From Symbiodinium kawagutii (lineage: Eukaryota; Sar; Dinophyceae; Suessiales; Symbiodiniaceae), in contig VSDK01006309.1 in the NCBI GenBank assembly GCA_009767595.1, positions 266,731 to 330,730 on the forward strand: DNA of 64,000 bases, given 5' to 3'. The notes under the pieces are model-generated. The model was not told the origin of the DNA. It saw only the letters and a program-made list of their open reading frames with translations, and searched no databases. This document shows positions 51,001-62,259 of the stretch, piece after piece (position 1 is the stretch's first letter; every line of letters begins with the position of its first letter). The position numbers were made by a program, and so were the translations under genes.

Positions 51001-51930
51001 AGCAAAAACAAAATGGCTGCAGTGCCCAATGATGTTTGCTACACCCCTCGGACCTCTGGAAAACACGCTTAGACAAGAAGGTATCGGTTTCCCTAGTTTG
51101 CAAGTGGCCCCATGGGCCGTCCAAGGCGGACATCAGAGATTGATTTCAGTCTGGCTAGGGCTCTGCACTCATACCCAGTTGGTTTGTGGCGGCTTACTTA
51201 GCGGTAGGAGATAAATAGATATCTGATATCATCATAACACAACATCATTATCATGAATTGAGCTCCTTGCATCCAGGGCTTCCTCAAATGAGCAGCAGCC
51301 AATCACCAGATGACCACGTCAGGATAATCACAATAGTTAATCAAATGGTTTGAATGGGTGAAAATTAAATGATGATTAAGATTAAAATATTTGATTTCCC
51401 AAACATACTGTGGGCAGTAAACCATACAGCCCAAAACCACCCAGAAGCTGATGTGATGTGACCACATACCTGTGAGCCTCATTGGCATCCCTGATCTGGG
51501 GATATACCACCCTATGCAAATGGATTCGAATGACAGGCTCAGAAATGTCCTATGGGTTTCCCTTATCAATACCAGCAGCGAATGGCATATCATGCTATTG
51601 CCGCATTACCCGCAAATGAAGCCTTTTGTGTTCGAAGGTTTTGAATCAGTTTAAACCTAGCCATAGCCCATAGCTGTATTAATTGAGTTTTGGGGCTGTG
51701 AGAAAGCACCACCCGATTCTAAGAAGTTATTGGGCATAACTTACTGGGGTGGCACTGCTATTTGGCACATTTAATAAATATGAGAGATTGTATAGGATTA
51801 TTGGCTATAGCCATTGGCCATTGGGTTTGATAGTAAAGTTCCTAGCAGATGCGTTTGGATTAGAGATCCTATTGTCCAGATTTCCCAAATATTTTGGAAT
51901 ATTCATGGAGTGTTTTATCAGATTTTAGAA
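51001..51930. other. Intergenic DNA, no gene seen
   Basis: AT-rich sequence without supported coding signal. Confidence 0.5.
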
Positions 51931-52040
51931 ATAGTTCTTGATGTTTTGTGTAGATTTAAGAAATAGTTCTTGATGCTTTGTGTAGATTTAAGAAATAGTT
52001 CTTGATGCTTTGTGTACATTTATGAAATAGTTTTTGTAGG
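51928..52040. repeat. 32-bp tandem repeat (about 3.4 units)
   Basis: Units start at 51931, 51963, 51995 and 52027 with ATAGTTCTTGATGCTTTGTG. It lies in a wider run of ATAGTCCTGA-like phrases up to 52160. Confidence 0.9.
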
Positions 52041-52216
52041 CTCTTGGACACAGATTCTGGTGATTTGAAATAGTTTCTGTCAATAGTCATCAATGAATGA
52101 TATAGTCCTGAGAGGGTATGTAAATAGTTCCTATGTGATTGCAAATAGTCCTGAAAGGGACCAGGCCTGCTCACCGAAAGGTCAAATAAAGAGACAAATA
52201 AAGCTACTAAGTAATA

Positions 52217-52229
52217 GTAGTAGTAGTAA

Positions 52230-52303
<74 letters not shown>

Positions 52304-52304
52304 A
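52217..52304. repeat. TAG microsatellite
   Basis: About 29 TAG/TAA/AGG units. The poly-serine and poly-tyrosine ORFs are artefacts. Confidence 0.95.
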
Positions 52305-52454
52305 AAGCCTTTACACAATGAAGGAAAATTCAATTTGAAGAAAACGGAGCTGGATGGACCTGCGGTCTCTTTGGGACATTTTCAAACTCGTTTTGAACTC
52401 GTTTTGGAACTCGTTCTGGGGCATGCAACTTTTGGGAAACAAGGCACACTTGCC

Positions 52455-52675
52455 GCGATGCATTTTTTGCAACAAAATCTCTTATTTTGCTTGCATTTAG
52501 CAGCTCCGGCGATCAATGTTTTGCAGCAAGATCTCTTATTAAGCTTGCGTTTGCGAACTCCCGCGATCTATTTTTTGCACCAAAATCTCTTATTGAGCTT
52601 GTGTTCAGCAGCTCCGGCGATCCATGTTTTGCAACAAAATCTCTTATTGAGCTTGTGTTTAGCAGCTCCGGCGAT
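52455..52675. repeat. 54-bp minisatellite, four units
   Basis: GCGAT recurs at 52455, 52509, 52563, 52617 and 52671, an exact 54-bp period (18 codons). Units share GCAACAAAATCTCTTATT and AGCAGCTCCGGCGAT. The array is open in two plus-strand frames and reads like LLLSLCLAAPAI repeated, but nothing else suggests a gene. Confidence 0.92.
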
Positions 52676-52699
52676 CATCAATATGGAAGTTCCAAACGT

Positions 52700-55600
52700 T
52701 ACATGTTAAATGCCTAACTCGTTCTCGGGAAGTTCCTGACTCGTTTTACATGCGAATTCTGGATATTTGTGCCATTCCCACTTCCGCCCGAAGATATAGC
52801 TCTTCATACGTAAATAAAGCCGTTGCTCATATAGTATACCATAGTAAACCCTGGTTGTTTACTAGTATAACAACCATTAATTACCATAGTAAACCGTTGA
52901 TAACCAGTATAAACCATTGGATCTTCAGCGGTTGTTGTTGACACTTCCATGGCTTGGTGCGTGGCGGCGCTCCATCGGGTCATCGGCGTCACTGACTTGA
53001 AGGGTGCCGCTTTTTGTGCCTGGGTGTGACGTGCAACAGGAAGGGCTAGCACGTGGTTGTGGGTCAAAATTGGATACCCCCAAAACCATTGGCTTATAGA
53101 AAGTTTCTATCCAACTGGCCATTAAATGGGGTTGTGGGTCAAAACTGGGTACCCCAAAACTATTGGTTTATCCTATTCTATTCGAACAGTTAGCATAGAA
53201 ACCTAGTTTGGGGGCCATAAGAGTTAGGTTTCTATTCTAAGTGGCCATCAAATCGGGGTGAATGATTTTGACCCGTAGCCACATGGAGGGTCAAGGATGA
53301 TTCACGGGGGCTGACAGCATCACGGTGAGCTGAGTCCAGCTTCGCTAGGCCCATGTGTATGCGATGGAATCGTATTTCATAGTTGGATGACTTTGGATAT
53401 AACCAACCGCAACATTATCATAAGCATGGATTTGAGCAATTGAAGTTGGCTACGAGAAAATTACTAGTTGGATGATCCTTAACCATCTGTATTAGTTCGA
53501 TGGAATTTTAGGAACCATCCTGAGAGACACATCATATTCATATCTAACGCTTGGATATTGATGGCAAGGGTAACTGGATTCTGGAAAAAGACTTGGTGCA
53601 CCCTCTGGGAAATACCTGGAACTGGAACATCACCAAATTCTACAGGAAAATCCTGGGTTCCACCATTGATTTCGATGGTGGCTTGTACATTGCTATGTCA
53701 GATTACCAAAGGGCATCAATCATGATCTGAACAATGAATCATTAGTCGACCCTGATTAACCACTGAACCGCATCACTATATAAACACCCTGGAATCAAAG
53801 GGTAAGCAGCTATGAGTATCTGACTCAATTTTGAGCCACCCATCAAGACGAAGTCGTCCTAGAACCGCCATGTCTAGAAGCAAACGGGAAAGGTAAATAG
53901 GAATTCTTGGATTTGATATGCCTATGACATCCAATGTCTTTCAGCTGAGGAATGAAGTCCCACGCTCATTCAAATGATCACGATTGCGAGCCACTGGCAT
54001 GGCACAACCCTGCGCGCGGCAGCTGCTAGCAATCTCTGTCACACATGGCCCGTCCCATGATCTTGGCTCCGAACCGTGTCCACCTGGCTCTGCCTGGTTG
54101 CATCGTGCAGGGCCGGTGAAGCCGTGCGGCTGAAATTAGCTGCTAAGCCTGCAGCAATAAAGCCCTGGCTTGATTGCGAGGGGGGTATCCTCCCAATTTC
54201 GGGTTTAAGATTCCTGATTTTGGGTTGATTCATCCCGGGCTAACATTCCGAAACCATGTCATGGTGTTCAGACTTCTGTGACGGATCGGCTTCCGGTGAA
54301 ATTATTGGCAAACTTAGAAGTGGTAGGTGCTAATGCTCATCCACTTCCTCTTCCCGCAGAACAAGTGCTGAGATACGCCACAAGATTTGAAAGAAACTAA
54401 CGTTTGGCGTCTTTCAAAATAGGGCTACCCCAAATCAAAAAATATCAATTAACTATTTATATGATCTTGGCACCTGCTGTGCGACTTGCCTGCTACTTTC
54501 TATTTTATCCAACTGGCTCTGGGAATGCAAAGCTCACCACGTTCTGCTGTGATCTCCGAACACCGGTGGTGAAGTTTGAGTCCACCTGGAGGTTCTGATG
54601 TTACTTACCAGGGTTTTCTTGCACCCAGAACGGCAATGATTTTCCTGTATGTTTTCCTATCAACCATTTGGCGGTTTCTCAAAACACGGGCCTCCCAATC
54701 ATACAGTTTATCAACATCTTATTGGAATAAACCAACCATTCTTGAGGCCCGCTATGGCGAGGTCGAAACCACCATTTTAGAGATAATATTGGTCAGTAAC
54801 CTCCCAGCAGCAGCAGCAGCAACTGCAACTGCGCCTCCAAATCCGATGCGTGACTCATCAAATCTGGGGGATCCCGCAGGGTCAAACCGCATGAGAACGG
54901 ATGAGAAAAAAACTGAGCCTTTCTTTGTTGAATTGGGGGGTTCTCAAAACAGGTGACCCCAAAAATGGATGGTGTATTACGATGAATGATTACTATTGGA
55001 TGATCTGGGGGTCCTCTATCTTAAGAAACTACCATATGTATACAATGTATGGGCATATTACATATTAGTTTGAAGGGGAAAGTATGTATTTAAGCGGAAG
55101 ACATACAGTACAAATACTCTGAGGAAATTCAATCTTTGCAATTTGAGCAATCGCACTTTCATTCCCAGCGAATTGAACCCAAGTGACGCAATCGGGGCTG
55201 CTCCCTCGGGATGAATTGACCAACAAATGCTGATCAGTACTTCGTGAAGTTTAGCCACCAATGGAATAACCACAACTAATCTGCCAACATCAACATTCAT
55301 TAATCATTTGGAATGGCATTGGATTCAGTTCTATCAAAAGTAATGTGTACTCAAACAACCAATGAATTCTTGCTGGCTGGTATGCAAACAATCGCAAACA
55401 TATCCAGTGGCAGTGGCATATTCTCAAAAACGGTTGGGGAATCACCCTCTGCTGTCAAGCTGATGGTCCCCATCATGATAAGCTGGTGTGAGGGCGACAT
55501 CATGAAACGCAATAGATCTCCAGTGAAGCCGGAATGGACTAAGTAACTGTACGACGACTGCATCTACCGCACGGCCTCAACGAAATCTGAAAAGCTTCTC

Positions 55601-58502
55601 TGGACTACAGAAAGGCTGATCTCCTTCAAGCTGGGAAGTTGCGAGTCTTTCCATGGATTTCATGATATGGCAGTGGGTCAATACCCTGCAGTCCTATGCA
55701 TCCCTGGTTCCCCTATCATTAACCATTGTTTTCTCATGATTGTTGGTTAATATTGACCCATAGCCATATTTTCAAAAGTTTCATTCCGTTTTCCTGGATT
55801 TTTCGTGGAATTCTCCTTGGGAATTGCTACGCCCAGCCAGAATCGGCACCCAGAACCCGCCTTCGATCATTTCATCAGTGATTGGCCCGCCTGGGATCCG
55901 GATGCCAAAGACATGGCAGGACCATGAAATGAAACTACTGACTCAATGACTTTTGGCTTCTAATGTTAAGTCTGGATTAAGCTGAACCCTTGGTTGATTC
56001 ATAGCGGGTATGCCCAAAAGCCAATTGGTTTCCCATTACCCCCTAATTGATCAACCGATATGGTTTATTACTCCGGGGCCAATTGCCACTCACAATAGAA
56101 GAAACATGCAGAAACACTTGGCTGCATCATTCACCAGGCTGTTTTCCCTATAAACTGGTTGCTTATTAGCCCCCATCATTGGTTGGTTAACTGCTTGACC
56201 CAGCTCGCCACTTTGACCAAAAAACGACCGAGGCAGTTCTGGCAGCTCGTGAGAGAGCCAAGGAGTTGAGTTGAGCATTTCCTTGGCAATTCCTCATGGC
56301 TGCTGGCAAGTCAATGATGGCGTCCCATAACTACGTGGGTGGCCAGAGCCCTGCTGAACAACTTGTGGAGCAGCAGCCGGGGCACAGTGTCTCTTCTGCT
56401 TCGCTGATCCTTGGACGACAACGCGGAACGCATCAGTGGAATGCCACGCAACGCATGGGGATATGATACCCTCTGCAGGGTCAAACACTGGATTGCATTC
56501 AGTTTCATTCCACTTCACCAGTTGATCGCTTCAAGATTTGTTTTCCATTCTTTACCTTCTAAAGCCATCACAAAGCATGTCCGGGTTGCCCAGTTTCTGG
56601 ATTGCTGCCCCTGGGTTACACATGTATCGCGAATGCACGCTGCAGCGGGAAAATGGTCATCCCATAGATGAACTGCAGGAAATCTGTATAAAGAAACACC
56701 GCTGACTGGGAACTAACCTCACAACTTCGGCACAGCATGATACACGTTGCCCGCTGGTGCTACCACTGGTGGTACTGATGAGAACAATAATCTGTGAAAT
56801 CACCAGGTGCACCAACATCACCGGCTTGCAGCACAAAGCCGTTCATGTTGGAACAACGGTTGTAGTGGCATCAGTGGTGCAATGCCAACCAAATGATGGG
56901 GAACAAAAGTACCCCCGTTGGTGGTAAAGCCCAAAAAAAATCAGTCAATCAGAGGTGAAAGAGCCAAAACACATAGGGCCATATAGCGTCACCACAGCGG
57001 TGCTCGCGTTGCCGGGTCATAGCACTGCCCAGGCAGCTTCTCGCCATGCTTCGTGACCGTTCCTCAAGTACTTCAACGATGAGATCCTGGCGCTGACGCA
57101 AGTGTGGCTAGTTCCGCTTACAGCTGCAGAAACTCACCGTTGAGTGGCCCATGGTGGATCGACCATTGGATCAGCCCTTGGCGATCCATGATGAATAAAC
57201 CATGTGAAAAAACAACTTGTTGGGAAAAGCTCTTACAAAGAAGAATTTGCATTCGAAGAGCTGCTGTCATTTTGCAACCCGCAGAATGGAAGGTACATCT
57301 TTTGGTCCTGCCTACGGTCAAAATTTATGATCATCTTCTGGGAGGTGCCCATGTATTCGAACAAAAACTAAATCCATCATGATTGATAAACCACATGAAA
57401 AAAACACGTTGGGAAGAACCTCTTGAATACGTTTCTCTTCTAGAGAGCTGCTGCCATTCCAACCGATAGAATGCAACTCACATCCGTCTGTTTCTGCTGG
57501 GAATCCTGATCCGCTTCACTGTTCAGATCCTGTTTCAAAAACTGGTTGCACATCAGGTCATCGTAGTCGCTTCCCAGTCGTCATATCGAGCCTTCAGAGT
57601 TATCCCTTGGGACAAAAGGAGCCACTACCAACCACAGGGGACGAAAAACCAATCCATGCAGTTACCCCCACGCATCAACCAACACAGCAGGAACGAGCTG
57701 CTTCTCTGGTGTGCACCCTGACAGCGGGTGTAGCGCCGTAACTGGTGGGAAATCGACTGAGTGAATCTCAGTGACCAAGCCTACCTACATCAAGTTACCA
57801 GTCGTGACAAAGAAATCCATGGCTAAGCCTCAGCGAAGCGTGGTCGAAACCCAGTCGCCCTTTTCTTTCGCAATCCACGAGTGGTTGACACTTGAAACCG
57901 AGCCACCAACGGTCACCGCCCACCAGGACCCCCCAAGAACACCCCACTCGCCTTGGCCGCACCAGGCGCCAGTGCTCGCTGTGGCACCACCTGTCGAGAT
58001 GATCAATGGTGCATCATGATGCCATTGCTCGCTTCGTTCCACACTTGTTGGCGCAACTAGATCCCCTTGCTAGAAGTTCATAACCTTTAGTGGCAAAAAA
58101 TGGTAAATCAATCATATCCCAAAAAAAATCTAGTGACAAACAAATCTTACACTGCGTGAAAAAACCTGTGAAAAAATCATCAAAACTCCTAAATCAACCT
58201 CCCAAAAAAGCCGCAGAATCGAAGTTGGCGGCTGAAAACCACCAGCCGCAAAACATGGGCAGGTGAACATCCCAACAGTTGGACCAGCAAACCTGGCCTC
58301 CGGAGCCTTCAGTTTCGGGCGCCAACCTCGGTGGGCCCGTGGGTGGCTTCGCAACGAAATCATTTTGGTTGGTTGCTCCGTCAACATCATCACTGATACT
58401 GGAGCAAAATAACTTGTAATTCCTGGTAATGTTGGCTATGTTCATGTGATCCCAAATGATTGTCTGTCTGTTAGTTAAGCACTAACTCATTGATCGAGTG
58501 TC

Positions 58503-58552
<50 letters not shown>

Positions 58553-59300
58553 ATTCCGATTCGTCATCCCATCACCCTCCGAAGATTCACAATATGCTGG
58601 GGAATTTGATCATCGTCAGTATCTCCCTGTTTCACATTGGTGGAATGTGGGGGATCCATTGATGGCATGCCCACATAGCATGTGACGCATTTGATGCATA
58701 TCCCATATCTCTTTCTTCAGCGCCACATGGCATATGTTATGCTTGGGTTTGTAAGGATATGAACATACAAATAGACGATGAACATCCAGGTCCATAAACA
58801 CCTGACAGATTGGATCACCAGCCTCCCGAACACTTTGCTGCTTTGACAACTTTTTAAGCGATGATGAGCCAACCGTGCCGGTGGTGCTACAGACCGCCCT
58901 GGCCGATTGAGAACTTGAGTTGCTGACGTCGCGAAAAACTGGGAACCGAGTCACCCCACAGGTTGCTACAAACTGTCACATGGGAAGGTGATGATGCCAA
59001 GCCATGCTGCCTCATCATCCGAATCCAACTGTTGGTGGCTTCAAGCTAGTCTCAGAAATAGGGGTTATACTATGTCGCTAGCATTGCGTCTTTCAACGCA
59101 AGAAATTCCTGCTTTGCAAAGACTGATCAGAATGGGGCTTGGATGGGCTCAATTCTGCTGATTCAACATCAGATTCATCAGTAACATGAAATTTCACAAG
59201 GGTTTTGCTTCAGAAAAAAATGGCCATGATCGAAAACGGTCATCTCCGGGGCATCATGCGACCTCCATAGGCAGCTGCTGCGAATCGTGCTGAATCTACT
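52700..59300. other. Repeat-rich intergenic DNA without a supported gene
   Basis: Dominated by degenerate AACCAT, GGTTAAT and GACCCATAGCC phrases, with a (CAG)n run near 54810, a (TCATCA)n run at 58500-58550 and scattered open frames. Segments near 56300-56520 and 57830-58440 have coding-like composition on the minus strand but no recognised domain or splice support. A 30-bp piece at 56181-56210 is an inverted near-copy of sequence beside the P450 exons at 62219-62248. Confidence 0.4.
58499..58552. repeat. (TCA)n microsatellite
   Basis: About 17 uninterrupted TCA units. Confidence 0.95.
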
Positions 59301-59322
59301 CGTGGCGCGACAGGTCCTGGTC

Positions 59323-62156
59323 TCAGCTGGGTGCCCGCGTCACACGCGTGAGCAAGCCACCTTTGGTGTGAATCGTCGCGGCCAAGTCGAGGCCAATGTC
59401 ATTGAGATCCTCAAAGACCAGCTGGAAATCGTACCTGGTGCTGGGGCACCGTTCGATTGTTGCGGCTGGTTGGTTGCTGGCTTGTGACAACCAATGATGG
59501 GATCAATGATGGCTGCTGACCATGTTAGCGGCTGATGCTGGTGCGTTTGTCTTGCTGTGCTGGTGGTACTGCTGTTTTTTGCTTGCCTTTTGGTCTTGTT
59601 TGGTCGCCAACTTTTGCCTGGCTTAAATGTTTCCTGGTGAGCCACTGTGGGCCCTGGGCAATGGCTGGTAAATGGCTGCTTCACCAATCACGATTGGACC
59701 ATGAATCTTGCAGTCTGACCCTCTATTTCTCAGTGCGGAGGCGCCTTTGCAACAGCATGGAAAAGCTCACGGTTGCTTCCAGCATAGCAAATTGGTCGCC
59801 AATGCACTTGAATTCACCTGGGTGGGCAAGAGGTGTGGGTCCCAAACAAAAGAAAGAAACAATTACTTGGGGCATCACAGGGAGATAGAAGTGTAACACA
59901 TGTAAATTCATACATGAATCTAAAAAATAAACACATAAATAGATCTAGAAAAAACGTCAATAAGTATATAAACACCTGAAAAAATACATAAATCAAAAAA
60001 TTAAACAAACAAACAATTAAAACACATGGCGAACAAAACGCAACAATACATGAATAATTCAATAGATAAACAAACAAACAACTAAATATAGATAATATCT
60101 CACATAATCACATTATGGAAATATATGTAATAATCATGGTTTCTCGCTACATCTAAGCTACCATCAATTGAAATAGTTGTAAGAATCATGTCCACAGCTC
60201 ACCTCATCACCAATCCAGGTTCCCATGTCATGACTGACCCCGCCCACCATGTCTCGGCCTCCCCCGAAGCCAACAAAGGCGTAGTCCGTGGCCACTTCGG
60301 TGGGATACAATCCAGTCACCCGCGAAGGGTCATAACCTCGCCAACCTGACCAAGGTTGCACGGGACAGGGGAGCTACCAGGGGGGAGCAGGAGAGCTGGC
60401 AAGGGAGTTGCCAGGGTAGGTACCAAGGTTGCACCGGAGGACACCATGAAGATGAATGTTACATCAAATGTCGGTCATGCATTTTCTATCATGTTCTTGC
60501 CTAAGGGTGTAAAACCGAACGTGTGACTACTGCGATTTTTGATATATGGCACTTCCTGCTTATTGTATGTCAAAGTTGACGCTACGTCAAGGACGGGTTG
60601 GGGTACGCTGGGGCATGTCAATGTTCGCTTGCACTTGCTAAACATGTTAATCTGACGTCAAGGATGGGTGGGTGGGCAGGGGCATGTTGACGTTCAAATG
60701 CTTGAACCCATGTTTGTTTCTCACTTGTTTTCCACCCAACCATATTTGTAGTCGTCCCATGTTCTAACAATAGTTGGCAAACAATCTTTTAGAGAAACCT
60801 TTATCCCTGACTATTGACCATCACCAACCCTAACCAACCATATCAGAAAAGTGCAATGTTTGAAACACCACATATGTTTAAAACCAACCACCAGTTGTTC
60901 AACCCACGAGCAACCCATGATCCATGCCCGGCCTGGGACTGGATAATCACCGGTCCCATTGAAAGCCGTTTCCCAGCGCTCTGGCCAGAACCTCAGCAGC
61001 CAGGCAAGGCATCCGGCTGAGAACCTCTCCATGGCGCGCAGTTGTGGGCTGTCATGGCATCCTGTGGGTTGAGGGCGCTATTCCCGTCAGGTTCAAAGCT
61101 ACCATTTGGGTAGGCCACCCCTGGTAGCTCCGTAGCTCCCCCTTTAAAGGGCCATAGGGATACCCCTGGCTCCTTAGCTCCCTCCCAACCACAAGCCAGA
61201 AAGAGTCCGATCTTGACAACCGACTGCTTTGATGAAAGAACATCCACGGCATGCTCCATCGTCATCAACATCAACATTCACCAGCAACCAACAAACATCC
61301 ATCAGCAACCCACCAACAATGACCTTTTGAAAATAGCGATCATGCATCGACCCTCACTAATCAAAAACCATAGTTGTCGCTTACCAACCACCTAAAACAC
61401 TTCTTAACCAAATAAACAACCATATTTGATCGTTATTAACCATCAAGAACTATCACTAGCCATTGACGAACCATCCTTTACAATCCGACTTTATTTAAGT
61501 GTACTCATTGACCAGCTACTAAATCGTGTGAACCACGATTTTGGTGTCCAACAATCGAACCATCATTAGCGTTTAGATGTAAGCTTTCATCAACCAATAT
61601 TTCAACATCCTTCATCAGCCTATATAATCACTTTTCTATGAACCCAGCATGAACCAACATAATCGAACCAACATCACCCACCAATTAAACCATTATTTAC
61701 CCTTAGTAATTCACATCTGTCTTTATTTTGATAGAAATCAAGATCAGCTACAAATACAGTAAACAGTTTTTTTTTTGCTGGGGCATCACTATGGGTCCGT
61801 CCTACCACTCACTCACTCCAAAATTCAACAGGGGATAAATAGCTACACATACATTTAAGTATGTATGTTTCTTTTAAAAACCAATATACATTGTTACATA
61901 AAGATAAATACAATCAAGGGTTACACATGCAGTGTTTTTACAACAAATATACATTGTTACATAAAGATGAATACATTCAAGGGTTACACATGCAGTTAAA
62001 TAGACAAAAAAACCATCAACATCAATCCGTAGCATCCCCCATCCCTCCACGCCCTCCACGCAGCTCGCCACGCCAAGCAGCTCGGTGGGACGCTCGTAGA
62101 GCCCCGGGTGCCGATGGAGCTGGGCCAATTGGATCATAATCAGCGAGCCACGAGAC
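59323..62156 (-). CDS. Cytochrome P450, CYP97-like, five 3'-terminal exons (5' end not found)
   Basis: Exons 62082-62156, 60933-60991, 60248-60345, 59745-59806 and 59323-59434 join in perfect phase. They read SRGSLIMIQLAQLHRHPGLY (helix K' region), ERPTEFWPERW (PERF motif), YDPSRVTGLYPTEVATDYAF, then FGGGRDMCIGDQFAMLEA with the haem-ligand cysteine, then ATIHTKGGLLTRV and a TGA at 59323-59325. DYAF..FGGG, CIGDQFAMLEA and ATIHT are typical of CYP97 carotene hydroxylases of algae and plants. P450s use haem and O2; in the CYP97 family the substrates are carotenoid rings in the plastid. Three introns have GC donors and one (59807-60247) GT; all end AG. Residue six of the haem loop is D where R or H is usual. 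Upstream exons, including the ExxR helix, were not identified. Confidence 0.85.
61052..61280 (-). other. Open, coding-like stretch inside a P450 intron
   Basis: A minus-strand frame reads VDVLSSKQSVVKIGLFLACG, then EGAKEPGVSLWPFKGGATEL. It has good composition but lies inside the GC-AG intron 60992-62081, and including it would not match P450 sequence. It is probably intronic or part of a retained or alternative exon. Confidence 0.3.
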
Positions 62157-62259
62157 CTGGACGGAGGTCTCAGCTTCTCCCGGAGGAGTCGTCATCTCCC
62201 GGTGCTTCGAAACAAAGATGGCGAGCTGGGTCAAGCAGTGAACCAACCAACAACAATGG

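Noticed and set aside
52093..52338. Poly-serine and poly-tyrosine ORFs
   Set aside because: Artefacts of the TAG microsatellite at 52217-52304.
54576..54956. 126-codon plus-strand ORF
   Set aside because: Contains a CAG repeat and no recognisable domain, and no splice or start context supports it.
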